Of a DNA stretch of 64,000 nt, positions 18,786 through 29,103 are shown piece after piece. The stretch comes from Streptomyces iakyrus (lineage in GTDB: Bacteria; Actinomycetota; Actinomycetes; Streptomycetales; Streptomycetaceae). The notes under the pieces are model-generated. The model saw only the letters and a list, made by a program, of their open reading frames with translations, did not search any database and was not told the origin of the DNA. The stretch spans positions 124,001 through 188,000 of the forward strand of contig NZ_JNXI01000005.1 in assembly GCF_000717055.1 (NCBI RefSeq), in the 5' to 3' direction. The position numbers were made by a program, and so were the translations under genes. Each line of letters starts with the position of its first letter. Position 1 is the first letter of the stretch.

Positions 18786-20606
18786 TCAGCCCGCCACGAA
18801 CGTGTGCGCGGCCTTGTCGTGCCAGCACTGGCGCCAGGGCCGGTCGAAGAGGCACCAGGCGACGCCGACGATCCCCACGACGAGGAGCCCGGGCACGCTG
18901 TAGACCAGCCAGCGGCGCAGGGCCGCGCCGAAGCCGGGCGAGTCGTGGCCCTCGATGTCGCGGACGTCGAGGCCCATCAGCTTCTTGCCGAGGGTGCGAC
19001 CCCACTTGACGGTGGGCAGCACCTCGCAGAGCACGCCGGCGAGCAGCAGCACGGCCAGGATGATGCCGAGGTAGACCGAGGTGGTGCCGTCGAGCAGCCA
19101 GACCGTGACGGTCTCGCCGGAGAGCTTGGCCGCGTCAATCTTCTCGTTGACGTGGTCGATGGCCTTGGTGCCGAGCGGGACGGCGGCCGAAGCGGTGAGC
19201 GCGGCGAGCACGACGGTGTCCAGCAGCCGGGCCACCAGCCGCTTGCCGAGCCCGGCCGGGCGGGCCTCCGCCTGGCGCCGGGCGGCCGCCTGGAACACGT
19301 CCTCGACCGGCGGCTTCCAGGGTGTGACGGGCTGTTCGTCACCGCCGCCGGCTCCGGCGAGCCGGTGCACCTGTTGCGCCCAGGAGGACTGGCCGCCACC
19401 GGGGCCCGGGCTGAGGGGCGTACCGGAGGAGGCCGCGGCGCCGGGCTGGGCGCTGCCGGGCCCGCCGGACTGCGCGGGGACGACGGGCGCCGCCTGGGGT
19501 CCGGACAGCGCCGTCGGGGCGGCCCCGGAGGCCTGGGCCGCCGCGCTTCCGGCACCGGCCTGCGCGGCGGAGGCGCGGGCGGCGGCCGCCTTGCCCGCGC
19601 CGAAGCCGGGCCCCGCGGAACCGCTGCCGGAACCGGTCGGCCCGGTCTGCGCGCCGAACGCGGGACCCGACGGGCCGGCACCCGCCGCTGCGGGCCGGCC
19701 GCCGAAGGCGGATGCCGCCACACCACTGCCCGGGCCGGCCGGCCCGAAGCCGGAGGCGGCTGCTCCGCCTTGCCCGCCGGAACCGGAGGCCGCCGAGTCG
19801 CCGCCCGGCCCCGCCGGGCCGAAACCGGAGCCCGCGGCCCCGCCCTGCCCTGCGAAGCCGGACGCCGCCGCGCCACCGCCCGATCCCGCCGGTCCGAAGC
19901 CGGCGCCGCCGGAGCTGCCGCCGGAACCCGCCGCCCCGCGGTCCGAACCCCCCGGCCCCCCGGCCGGTTTCGAGCCACCACCGGCCGGACCCGTGCGCGG
20001 GGACACCGCGCGGAACGTCATCGTGCCGTCGTCGGGGGCGTCGGCCGGGGCCCCTCCCCCGGGCTGCCCCGTCTGCCCCGCCGGGCGGCGGAACACGAAC
20101 GTGCTGCCCCCCGCCGCCGCGCTCGCCTCCTGGTCGGACGGCGGGACGTTCGCCGCGCCGTCGGTGCGGGCGGCCTCTCCGTCGGGTCGCGGGCCGGAGG
20201 GCGACACCCTCGGGTCGGCGCCCTGCGCCCCCTGCGGCGCGCCCCACGAGACGCGGCGGTCCTGGCCGCCGCCGAAGCCGGACTGGCGCGAGCGGTCCGC
20301 GCCCCAGGCGGAGGCCGGTTCGGGACGGCTGCCGTGCTGGGCGTCGGCGGCGGACGGCGACTCGGACGGCTCCTCGACGGGGTCCTCGTCGAAGAAGTGC
20401 GGGCCGGTCTCCTCGACCGAGGCGGGCTGCGCCGTCCCCGCTCCGGGCGGCGGCGCGAGCGACTCGCCGTCCCGGGGCGCCGGACGGCTGGTGCCCGGCA
20501 CCCAGGAGGCGCCGTTCCAGTACCGGACATATCCAGGAATGGACGGGTCCGGGTAATACCCTTCGCGGGGCCTGTCGTCACCGGGGGCCGGGGTTGGGGC
20601 GCTCAT
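18786..20606 (-). CDS. DUF2510-RDD membrane protein with low-complexity linker
   Basis: 606 residues in three parts. Residues 14-40 form a DUF2510 domain (GYYPDPSIPGYVRYWNGASW). A long Gly/Ala/Pro-rich linker (about 60-420) contains imperfect repeats of the type GFGPAGPGG-AAASG. The C-terminal RDD domain has LGKRLVARLLDTVVLA and GRTLGKKLMGLDVRD plus membrane helices. ATG at 20606 is used because it starts just before DUF2510. Likely a membrane protein with a flexible cytoplasmic arm; function unknown. Confidence 0.85.
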   Translation of the reverse strand: MSAPTPAPGDDRPREGYYPDPSIPGYVRYWNGASWVPGTSRPAPRDGESLAPPPGAGTAQPASVEETGPHFFDEDPVEEPSESPSAADAQHGSRPEPASAWGADRSRQSGFGGGQDRRVSWGAPQGAQGADPRVSPSGPRPDGEAARTDGAANVPPSDQEASAAAGGSTFVFRRPAGQTGQPGGGAPADAPDDGTMTFRAVSPRTGPAGGGSKPAGGPGGSDRGAAGSGGSSGGAGFGPAGSGGGAAASGFAGQGGAAGSGFGPAGPGGDSAASGSGGQGGAAASGFGPAGPGSGVAASAFGGRPAAAGAGPSGPAFGAQTGPTGSGSGSAGPGFGAGKAAAARASAAQAGAGSAAAQASGAAPTALSGPQAAPVVPAQSGGPGSAQPGAAASSGTPLSPGPGGGQSSWAQQVHRLAGAGGGDEQPVTPWKPPVEDVFQAAARRQAEARPAGLGKRLVARLLDTVVLAALTASAAVPLGTKAIDHVNEKIDAAKLSGETVTVWLLDGTTSVYLGIILAVLLLAGVLCEVLPTVKWGRTLGKKLMGLDVRDIEGHDSPGFGAALRRWLVYSVPGLLVVGIVGVAWCLFDRPWRQCWHDKAAHTFVAG

Positions 20607-20850
20607 GTCCGTCGTCCCGTATCTGCTCGGGGGCCAAATGGGGGCCTCCACATCTATCAGACGTGCGCAAGCCCCACCGCCGCTCCCACCGGACCCACCC
20701 CTTTCGAGCACCGATGTGCTACGCACCGCGCCCCTCCGGCGGACCCCCCTGCGAAAAAACTTCCGGGAAGGCGCGTAATGCCGCGGCCCGCGCCCGCTCT
20801 CTCCTCCTGACCGGCCCTCGCGGGCAGCCGTCAGGAGAAGGGAGACCGCC

Positions 20851-21261
20851 GTGCACACCGTGGTGGAGCGGGAACTGGAGCTGAAACTCGTCCTGTCGCC
20901 GGAGCGCAGGATCCCCGTGCCGGCCCGGCTCGGGTACCTCACGGACGACCCCTACGCCGTCCACGTCACCTTCCACATCGACACCAAGCACCCGGTGTAC
21001 TGGACGTTCGCGCGGGACCTGCTGGTCGAGGGCGTATTCCGGCCGTGCGGGCAGGGGGACGTGCGGGTGTGGCCGACGAAGACCGAGGGGCGCAGCGTCG
21101 TGCTGATGGCGCTGAGTTCACCCGACGGGGACGCCCTGCTGGAGGCTCCGGCGACGGTGGTGTCGGCCTGGCTGGAGCGCACGCTGCGGGTGGTGCCGCC
21201 CGGGACGGAGGGCGAACAGCTCGGTCTTGACGACGAGCTGGCCCAGTTGCTCGCCCAGTGA
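20851..21261 (+). CDS. ssgG: SsgA-like sporulation protein (probable SsgG)
   Basis: 136-residue SsgA-like protein (SALP), a family restricted to morphologically complex actinomycetes that guides septum placement and cell-wall events in sporulation. Family signatures: PARLGYLTDDPYAVHVTFH, YWTFARDLL and the LLEAPATVVSAWLERT C-terminal part. GTG at 20851 follows GGAGAAGGGAG. The ssgG symbol rests on position next to the RDD genes and the FAD oxidase as at SCO2924; family is certain, member is inferred. Confidence 0.9.
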   Translation: MHTVVERELELKLVLSPERRIPVPARLGYLTDDPYAVHVTFHIDTKHPVYWTFARDLLVEGVFRPCGQGDVRVWPTKTEGRSVVLMALSSPDGDALLEAPATVVSAWLERTLRVVPPGTEGEQLGLDDELAQLLAQ

Positions 21262-21272
21262 GGGCCCCGGGC

Positions 21273-22685
21273 TCAGAAGAGCTTGCCCGGGTTCAGGATG
21301 CCCAGCGGGTCGAAGGCCTGCTTGACGGCCCGCTGCATCTCCATGCCCACGGGGCCGATCTCGCGCGCGAGCCACTCCTTCTTCAGGACCCCGACGCCGT
21401 GTTCGCCGGTGATGGTGCCGCCCAGTTCCAGGCCGAGGGCCATGATCTCGTCGAAGGACTCGCGGGCGCGCCGGGACTCGTCGGGGTCGGCCGGGTCGAA
21501 GCAGACCGTCGGATGGGTGTTGCCGTCCCCCGCATGGGCGACGACGCCGATGGTGAGCCGGTACTTTCCGGCGATCCTGTCGACGCCTTCGAGCATCTCG
21601 GCGAGCCGGGAGCGCGGCACGCACACGTCGTCGATCATCGTCACGCCCTTGACCGCCTCCAGCGCGGTGAGCGACAGACGCCGTGCCTGGAGCAGCAGTT
21701 CGGACTCGGCCACGTCGTCGGCGGGGACGACCTGGGTGGCACCGGCCGCTTCGCACAGGGCGCCGACGGCGGCGAGGTCGGCGGCCGGGGCGGTGGTGTC
21801 GAACGCGGCCAGGAGCAGGGCCTCGGTGCTCTCGGGGAGGCCCATCTGCGCCATGGCGTTGACGGCCTTGACCGTCGTACGGTCCATGAGTTCGAGGAGT
21901 GACGGGACGTGGCCGCCCTCCATGATGCGGCAGACGGCGTCGCAGGCCGCGGCGGCGGAGGCGAACTCGGCGGCCAGCACCAGCTGCTCGGGCGGCTTGG
22001 GGCGCAGCCCGAGGACCGCCCGCACGACGATGCCGAGCGAGCCCTCGGAGCCGACGAACAGGCGGGTCAGGTCGTAGCCGGCGACGCCCTTGGCGGTGCG
22101 GCGGCCGGTGGACAGGAGGCGCCCGTCGGCGAGCACCACGTCCAGCCCGAGCACGTACTCGGCGGTGACCCCGTACTTCACGCAGCACAGGCCGCCGGAG
22201 GCGGTGCCGATGTTGCCGCCGATGGTGCACATCTCCCAGCTGGAGGGGTCCGGCGGGTAGTACAGGCCGTGTTCGCCGACGGCGCGGGACAGGGCGGCGT
22301 TGACCACGCCCGGTTCGCACACGGCGATGCGGTCGACCGGGTTGATCTCCAGGATCCGGTCCATCTTCGTCAGGGAGAGCACGATGCAGCCGTCGGAGGC
22401 GTTGGCGGCGCCGGACAGCCCGGTGCGGGCGCCCTGCGGGACGACGGGGACGCGCAGTGCGGTGGCGGTGCGCATCACGTGCTGGACCTGCTCGGTCGTG
22501 CGGGGCAGCACGACCACGGCCGGGGCGCCGGCCGGGCAGAAGCTCGCCATGTCGTTGGCGTAGGAGTGCGTGACGTCGGGGTCGGTGAGGACCGCTTCGG
22601 CGGGGAGGCCGCCGAGGAGCAGGCCGACGAGGTCGCCGGTCGCTGCGGTGTCGTCGTCGGAGCGGGGCGCTTCGATACGGCTCAT
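21273..22685 (-). CDS. FAD-linked oxidase (glycolate/D-lactate dehydrogenase GlcD-like)
   Basis: 470-residue VAO/PCMH flavoprotein. The FAD domain (about 35-215) has VPQGARTGLSGAAN and IGGNIGTASGGLCCVKYG; the C-terminal cap ends with the family's GDGNTHP, GEHGVGVLKKEWL and DPLGILNPGKLF. It likely oxidises a 2-hydroxy acid such as glycolate or D-lactate, but substrate is not determined. An alternative GTG start two codons upstream (22691) exists. It is convergent with ssgG. Confidence 0.9.
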   Translation of the reverse strand: MSRIEAPRSDDDTAATGDLVGLLLGGLPAEAVLTDPDVTHSYANDMASFCPAGAPAVVVLPRTTEQVQHVMRTATALRVPVVPQGARTGLSGAANASDGCIVLSLTKMDRILEINPVDRIAVCEPGVVNAALSRAVGEHGLYYPPDPSSWEMCTIGGNIGTASGGLCCVKYGVTAEYVLGLDVVLADGRLLSTGRRTAKGVAGYDLTRLFVGSEGSLGIVVRAVLGLRPKPPEQLVLAAEFASAAAACDAVCRIMEGGHVPSLLELMDRTTVKAVNAMAQMGLPESTEALLLAAFDTTAPAADLAAVGALCEAAGATQVVPADDVAESELLLQARRLSLTALEAVKGVTMIDDVCVPRSRLAEMLEGVDRIAGKYRLTIGVVAHAGDGNTHPTVCFDPADPDESRRARESFDEIMALGLELGGTITGEHGVGVLKKEWLAREIGPVGMEMQRAVKQAFDPLGILNPGKLF

Positions 22686-22783
22686 GATCACAGGTTCGCA
22701 CCGGGGGCCATCGGTGTGAACCCCGTCGGGCGGACCCTTCGGCTGCCCGGGTGTGGTCGTCGTACTGACGCACAGTGAGCGCC

Positions 22784-24202
22784 ATGGAGAACCAGCAGGA
22801 GGGCCCGGTGCGGGCGAGTGGCGTGCGACGCCGTCGGGTGCTGATCGCCTCCGTCGCGGGGTGTGCCGTGCTGGGCGGGGTGCTGATGCTGCTGCCGCGG
22901 GAGCCTGCCGAGCCCGCTCCCCCGTCGCCCGGGGCGTCGGCCAGGGCCGCGGTCGGCAGTGGCGTGCCGGCCACGCTGCCCGGCCTGGCGGAGCTGATCG
23001 GCGAGCGGGAGAAGGCCGTACGGGACCGGCCCGGGGACGCGGCGTCCTGGGCGGTGCTCGGGGCGGCCTACGTGGAGCGGGGGTTGCGGCTCGCGGATCC
23101 GGCGTACTACCCGCGAGCGGAGAGGGCGTTGCACGCGTCGCTGGAGGTGCGGCCGCGGCGCAACACCCGGGCGATGGCGGGGCTCGCCGCGCTGGCGAAC
23201 GCCCGCCGGGACTTCCGCGCCGGGCGCCGGTGGGGCGAGGCGGCGCTCAAGCTGGAGCCGCGGCGGTGGACGACGTACCCGCTGCTCATCGACGCCTACA
23301 CCGGGCTCGGCGCGTACCGGGCGGCCGAGCGGACGCTGGACCGCCTCACGGAGTTGCGCTCCGGCCCCGCCGTGCTCGCGCGGGCCGCGGCGGTGTACCG
23401 GGACCGGGGCCGGCTGGAGGACGCGGCGGCCTCGCTGGCGGACGCGGCGGCGGGTGCGCGGGCTCCCGTGGAGCGGGCGGCCTATCTGGAGCAGGCCGGG
23501 CGCCTGGCCTTCGAACGCGGCGATCCCGCTGCCGCGCTGCGGCACTTCCGCGAGGCGGTCCGCCTCGACCCCGGCCAGTGGGCCGCGCGGGCCGGGCAGG
23601 GCCGGGCACTGGCGGCCCTCGGCCGGACGGCGCAGGCGCTGAAGGCCTACCGGTCGGCCCTCGCCGGGCAGCCGTGTCCGCGGTACGCCCTGGAACTGGG
23701 TGAGTTGTACGAGTCGCTGGGCATGCGGGGTGAGGCCCGGGCCCAGTACGGCCTGCTGCGGGAGCGGGTGCGGGGCGCTGCCGCGGGCGGGGCCGACGAG
23801 GGGCTGGTGCTGGGGCGGCTGGAGGCCGACCACGGTGATCCGGCGGCAGCGGTACGGCGGTTGCGGGCGGAGTGGCAGCGCCGCCCCACCCTGGAGGCCG
23901 CCGACGCGCTGGGGTGGGCACTGTACCGGGCCGGGAAGCCCGCGCAGGCCTTGCGCTTCGCCCTGCGGGCGACGGACCCCGAACGCGGGGGCGGGCTGGG
24001 CGACGCGGTGTACTGGTACCACCGGGGCATGATCGAGCAGGAGCTGAACCGCCACGGCGCCGCCCGACGCCACCTCACCGAGGCCCTGCGGATCAACCCG
24101 CACTTCTCACCCTTGCATGCGCCCACGGCGCGGGCGGCACTCGAGGCGCTGGGCGAGCCGCCGGACGAGGGGGTGCCCGAGATGGACGCCGGAGCGGGGT
24201 AG
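22784..24202 (+). CDS. Membrane-anchored TPR repeat protein
   Basis: About 472 residues. A basic N-terminus and single transmembrane segment (VLIASVAGCAVLGGVLMLL) anchor an extracytoplasmic domain built of tetratricopeptide repeats, e.g. AWAVLGAAYVERGL, AAYLEQAGRLAFERGDPAAA, YWYHRGMIEQELNRHGAA. TPRs mediate protein contacts; partner unknown. A GTG at 22775 is an alternative start. The last ~60 bases are partly repeated 213 bases downstream. Confidence 0.85.
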   Translation: MENQQEGPVRASGVRRRRVLIASVAGCAVLGGVLMLLPREPAEPAPPSPGASARAAVGSGVPATLPGLAELIGEREKAVRDRPGDAASWAVLGAAYVERGLRLADPAYYPRAERALHASLEVRPRRNTRAMAGLAALANARRDFRAGRRWGEAALKLEPRRWTTYPLLIDAYTGLGAYRAAERTLDRLTELRSGPAVLARAAAVYRDRGRLEDAAASLADAAAGARAPVERAAYLEQAGRLAFERGDPAAALRHFREAVRLDPGQWAARAGQGRALAALGRTAQALKAYRSALAGQPCPRYALELGELYESLGMRGEARAQYGLLRERVRGAAAGGADEGLVLGRLEADHGDPAAAVRRLRAEWQRRPTLEAADALGWALYRAGKPAQALRFALRATDPERGGGLGDAVYWYHRGMIEQELNRHGAARRHLTEALRINPHFSPLHAPTARAALEALGEPPDEGVPEMDAGAG

Positions 24203-24594
24203 GCGGGCACGCCCCCGGGGGCCGCCGGCTGCGACCGCCCGGCGGGGCACGGGCTCGCGGGGCATCACCCGGGGCTCGGTGGCGGAGGCACGCGGTGCGG
24301 CGGGCACGACGACGGCCACCGGCGAGGGAACGAACCCGCGCCGTACCTCGGGCGGCCGTAGAGGCGCTGGGAGAGCCGCCGGACGAAGGGTGCCGAGAGG
24401 GACGACGGCGCGGGGTGGCCGAGTACGGCCCGAGCCCCGGGGACCGCCGCGACTGCCGCCTGCCGCCCGTCGAGGCACGGGCCCGCACTACGCCGACGGG
24501 CCCCCGCGGGGCGTCGGCCCCGGCGCCCGAGGGCGCGGCGAAAGATGATTAGGGGCAGCAGTCCCAGGGCCTCTTCGTCGCTGCACAGCAGCGC
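24203..24594 (+). pseudogene. Decayed duplicate of the TPR gene 3' end
   Basis: Bases 24361-24420 (gaggcgctgggagagccgcc...) repeat bases 24148-24201 at the end of the TPR gene with substitutions; in one plus frame this reads EALGEPPDEG, as in the intact gene. The rest of the gap is GC-rich with no convincing ORF. It looks like a partial tandem duplication that has decayed. Confidence 0.5.
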
Positions 24595-24626
24595 GTCGTG
24601 CGGGTGCCCCGTGACACCCGCACGAC
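24595..24626. terminator. Terminator of hppD
   Basis: 12-bp perfect stem gtcgtgcgggtg / cacccgcacgac with an 8-nt loop, 17 bases past the hppD stop on the minus strand. Confidence 0.8.
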
Positions 24627-24642
24627 CCGCGGCCGTGGGCGG

Positions 24643-25911
<1,269 letters not shown>

Positions 25912-26382
25912 GTGGCGATCGATCATCTGGACGGCCGGATCATCCTGCTGCTCGCCCGTGAGCCGCGGATCGGGGTGCTGGAGATGTCCCGGCGGCTGGG
26001 GGTGGCCCGCGGCACCGCACAGGCGCGGCTGGACCGGCTTCAGTCGAACGGAGTCATCAGCGGATTCGGCCCGCAGGTGGACCCGGCCGCGCTCGGCTAC
26101 CCCGTGACGGCGTTCGCGACGCTGCAGATCCGGCAGGGGCAAGGGCCCGACGTACGGGCCCACTTGGCGACCGTCCCGGAGGTCCTGGAGCTGCACACGA
26201 CCACCGGCACCGGGGACATGCTGTGCCGGCTCGTGGCCCGCTCCAACGCCGATCTCCAGCGTGTGATCGACCGGGTCGTCGGTTTTGATGGCATCGTCCG
26301 GGCCTCCACGGCGATCGTCATGGAGAACCCCGTTCCGCTGCGGATCATCCCGCTCGTGGAGCAGGCCGCGGAGGAGACCTGA
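25912..26382 (+). CDS. Lrp/AsnC family transcriptional regulator
   Basis: 156 residues. N-terminal winged HTH (LDGRIILLLAREPRIGVLEMSRRLGVARGTAQARLDRL) and a C-terminal RAM/AsnC effector domain (VTAFATLQIRQG...TTTGTGDMLCRLVARSNADL). GTG start at 25912. Divergent to hppD, so it is the likely regulator of tyrosine catabolism; ligand is probably an aromatic amino acid or phenylpyruvate (inference). Confidence 0.9.
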   Translation: MAIDHLDGRIILLLAREPRIGVLEMSRRLGVARGTAQARLDRLQSNGVISGFGPQVDPAALGYPVTAFATLQIRQGQGPDVRAHLATVPEVLELHTTTGTGDMLCRLVARSNADLQRVIDRVVGFDGIVRASTAIVMENPVPLRIIPLVEQAAEET

Positions 26383-26400
26383 GTCGTGGGGTGAGCGCGT

Positions 26401-27048
26401 GTGAATTTCTGGGAGTACCTGGTCAACCGGCATCAGCAGCTGCTCACGGACGCCTACCAGCACGCGAGCGCCGTCTTCCAGTGCATGGTGGTGGCGACCC
26501 TGCTCGGGGTGCTGATCGGCGTCGTCAGCTACCGGAGCGAGTGGGCCGGGAACCTCGCGACCACGACCACCGCCACCATCCTGACCGTGCCGGCGCTCGC
26601 CCTGATCGGTCTGCTCATCCCCCTCGTGGGGCTCGGCGTGCCGCCCACGGTGGTCGCGCTGACGCTGTACGGGCTGCTGCCGGTCGTGCGCAACGCGATC
26701 GTCGGGCTGCGCGGGGTCGACCCGACGCTGGTGGACGCGGCCACGGGCATCGGGATGTCCCGCCCGGCCCGGCTGCTGAGGGTCGAGCTGCCGCTGGCCT
26801 GGCCGCCGATCCTGACCGGGATCCGGGTCTCCACCCAGATGCTGATGGGCATCGCGGCCATCGCCGCGTACGCCTCGGGACCGGGCCTGGGCAATGTCAT
26901 CTTCCGCGGCCTGGCCTCGCTGGGCAGCGCCAACGCGCTCAACCAGGTCCTCGCGGGCACGCTCGGCATCATCGTCCTGGCCCTGCTGTTCGACGCCGCG
27001 TACGTCCTGATCGGACGGCTGACCATTCCCAGGGGGATCCGTGCCTGA
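26401..27048 (+). CDS. Osmoprotectant ABC transporter permease (OpuBB-like)
   Basis: 215-residue inner-membrane permease of the quaternary-amine uptake family, with about five helices and the EAA-like loop VDAATGIGMSRPARLLRVELPLAWP. GTG at 26401. First gene of a four-gene operon (permease, ATPase, permease, binding protein) importing glycine betaine, choline or carnitine. Its end overlaps the ATPase gene by 8 bases. Confidence 0.92.
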   Translation: MNFWEYLVNRHQQLLTDAYQHASAVFQCMVVATLLGVLIGVVSYRSEWAGNLATTTTATILTVPALALIGLLIPLVGLGVPPTVVALTLYGLLPVVRNAIVGLRGVDPTLVDAATGIGMSRPARLLRVELPLAWPPILTGIRVSTQMLMGIAAIAAYASGPGLGNVIFRGLASLGSANALNQVLAGTLGIIVLALLFDAAYVLIGRLTIPRGIRA

Positions 27049-28300
27049 GACCGGTGACCACGGCGCGTCCATCGCGCTGGAGAGCCTGACCAAGCGCTAC
27101 CCCGGCAGTCCGCAGCCGGCCGTGGACAACGTGAGCATGGAGATCAAGGCGGGCGAGGTCGTCGTCTTCGTCGGCCCCTCGGGCTGCGGCAAGTCGACCA
27201 CGCTCAAGATGATCAACCGGCTGATCGAGCCGACCGGCGGCCGCATCCGCATCGGCGGCGAGGACGTCACCGACATGGACCCGGTCAAACTGCGCCGCAA
27301 GATCGGCTACGCCATCCAGTCCGCCGGGCTCTTCCCGCACATGACGGTCGCGCAGAACATCGGGATCGTCCCGAAGATGATCGGCTGGCCGAAGACCCGG
27401 ATCAGGGAACGGACCGAGGAGCTGCTCGACCTCGTCGGCCTGGACCCCGGGGAGTTCCACGGCCGCTACCCGCGTCAGCTCTCCGGCGGGCAGCAGCAGC
27501 GCGTGGGCGTGGCCCGGGCGCTGGCCGCCGATCCCCCGGTGCTGCTGATGGACGAGCCGTTCGGGGCGGTGGACCCGATCACCCGGGACCACCTCCAGGA
27601 CGAGCTGATCCGGCTCCAGCACGAGCTGCACAAGACGATCGTCTTCGTCACCCACGACTTCGACGAGGCCATCAAGATCGGCGACCGGATCGCCGTGCTG
27701 CGCGAGCGGTCGCACATCGCGCAGTTCGACACCCCGGAGGCGATCCTGACCAACCCGGCCGACGACTTCGTGTCCGGTTTCGTCGGCGCCGGTGCGGCGC
27801 TGAAGCGGCTGAATCTGACCCGCGTACGGGACGTGGAGATCACCGACTATCCGACGGTCACGGTCGACGACCCGTTGCAGCAGATCTTCAACCTGCTGCG
27901 GACCAGCGGCAGCAACGAGATCCTGCTGCTCGACCGGCGCCGCCGCCCCTACAAGTGGCTGCGGCGTGGCGATCTGATGCGGGCCCGGGGCTCGCTCGCC
28001 CGCGCCGGGACCCTGGTGAGCGACACGGTCACCCGGGACGCCACCCTGCGGGACGCGCTGGAGGCGGTGCTCACCGACAACGCCGGGCGGGTGGCGGTGA
28101 CCGGGCGGCGCGGCGAGTACACGGGCGTGGTCGACATGGAGACCCTCATCAACTCCGTGCACGAGATGCTGGAGGCCGACCGGCTCGACGCGATGGAGCA
28201 CCAGCACGAGCTGGAGTCGCTGCGGGCCTCGCAGACGCACGCGGAGCAGGAGGGGGCCGCGGGTCCGGCGGCGGTGAGCGGCCCCGGAGGCCAGCGGTGA
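27041..28300 (+). CDS. Osmoprotectant ABC transporter ATPase with CBS domains (OpuBA-like)
   Basis: 419 residues. The ABC domain (10-245) has Walker A GPSGCGKST, Q-loop, signature LSGGQQQR and Walker B LLMDEPFGA. C-terminal region 255-380 carries tandem CBS domains (VTVDDPLQQIFNLL; GRVAVTGRRGEYTGVVDMETL), which in OpuA-type transporters sense ionic strength or cyclic di-AMP. GTG start overlaps the upstream gene; stop overlaps the next start (GTGA). Confidence 0.94.
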   Translation: MPETGDHGASIALESLTKRYPGSPQPAVDNVSMEIKAGEVVVFVGPSGCGKSTTLKMINRLIEPTGGRIRIGGEDVTDMDPVKLRRKIGYAIQSAGLFPHMTVAQNIGIVPKMIGWPKTRIRERTEELLDLVGLDPGEFHGRYPRQLSGGQQQRVGVARALAADPPVLLMDEPFGAVDPITRDHLQDELIRLQHELHKTIVFVTHDFDEAIKIGDRIAVLRERSHIAQFDTPEAILTNPADDFVSGFVGAGAALKRLNLTRVRDVEITDYPTVTVDDPLQQIFNLLRTSGSNEILLLDRRRRPYKWLRRGDLMRARGSLARAGTLVSDTVTRDATLRDALEAVLTDNAGRVAVTGRRGEYTGVVDMETLINSVHEMLEADRLDAMEHQHELESLRASQTHAEQEGAAGPAAVSGPGGQR

Positions 28301-29103
28301 CCGCCACGGAGGCCGAGGAGACCTCCGAGCCCCTCGACGAGTCCGAGGCGCCCCCGTCCGCGCGCCGGCCCTCCCGCCTCACCTGGCAGAAGCTGACGCT
28401 CCTGCCGGTCGCCCTGATCGCCGTGCTGCTCGCCACCTGGCTGTGGTTCCAGCAGGCCGACCTGGACGCGCTCACCCGCAACGCCCTGTCGGGCGGCCAG
28501 GTGAGCAAGGCGCTGTGGCAGCACATCGAACTGACCGTGATCTCCACGTTCTTCGTGCTGATCATCGCGATCCCGCTGGGCATCCTGCTGACCCGCGGCG
28601 CGATGAGCCGGGCCACCCCGGTGGCGATGGCGTTCGCCAACATGGGCCAGGCGACCCCGGCGATCGGTCTGCTGGCCCTGCTGGTGATCTGGCTGGGCAT
28701 CGGCCGCAGGGCCGCCCTGATCGGCATCATCGTCTACGCCATCCTGCCGGTGCTCTCCAACACCATCACGGGCCTGAAGGCGAACGACCCGACCCTGCTG
28801 GAGGCGGCCCGCGGCATCGGCATGTCCCCGACGGGCGTGCTGACCCGGGTCGAACTCCCGCTCGCGGTCCCGCTGATCCTGGCGGGCGTGCGCACGGCCC
28901 TCGTCCTGAACGTCGGTACGGCGACCCTGGCGGTCTTCGGCGGGGGCGGCGGCCTCGGCGTGCTGATCACGACCGGCATCACCAACCAGCGGATGCCGGT
29001 GCTGGTGCTGGGGTCGATCCTCACGGTGGTGCTGGCGCTGCTGGTGGACTGGCTGGCGTCGCTCGCCGAACTGCTGCTGCGGCCGCGGGGGTTGCAGCCA
29101 TGA
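28297..29103 (+). CDS. Osmoprotectant ABC transporter permease (OpuBD-like)
   Basis: 268-residue second permease. The first 35 residues are an acidic cytoplasmic tail; then about six helices and the coupling loop LLEAARGIGMSPTGVLTRVELPLAVPL. GTG at 28297 overlaps the ATPase stop by 4 bases, and its own stop overlaps the binding-protein ATG, so all four genes are translationally coupled. Confidence 0.92.
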   Translation: MTATEAEETSEPLDESEAPPSARRPSRLTWQKLTLLPVALIAVLLATWLWFQQADLDALTRNALSGGQVSKALWQHIELTVISTFFVLIIAIPLGILLTRGAMSRATPVAMAFANMGQATPAIGLLALLVIWLGIGRRAALIGIIVYAILPVLSNTITGLKANDPTLLEAARGIGMSPTGVLTRVELPLAVPLILAGVRTALVLNVGTATLAVFGGGGGLGVLITTGITNQRMPVLVLGSILTVVLALLVDWLASLAELLLRPRGLQP

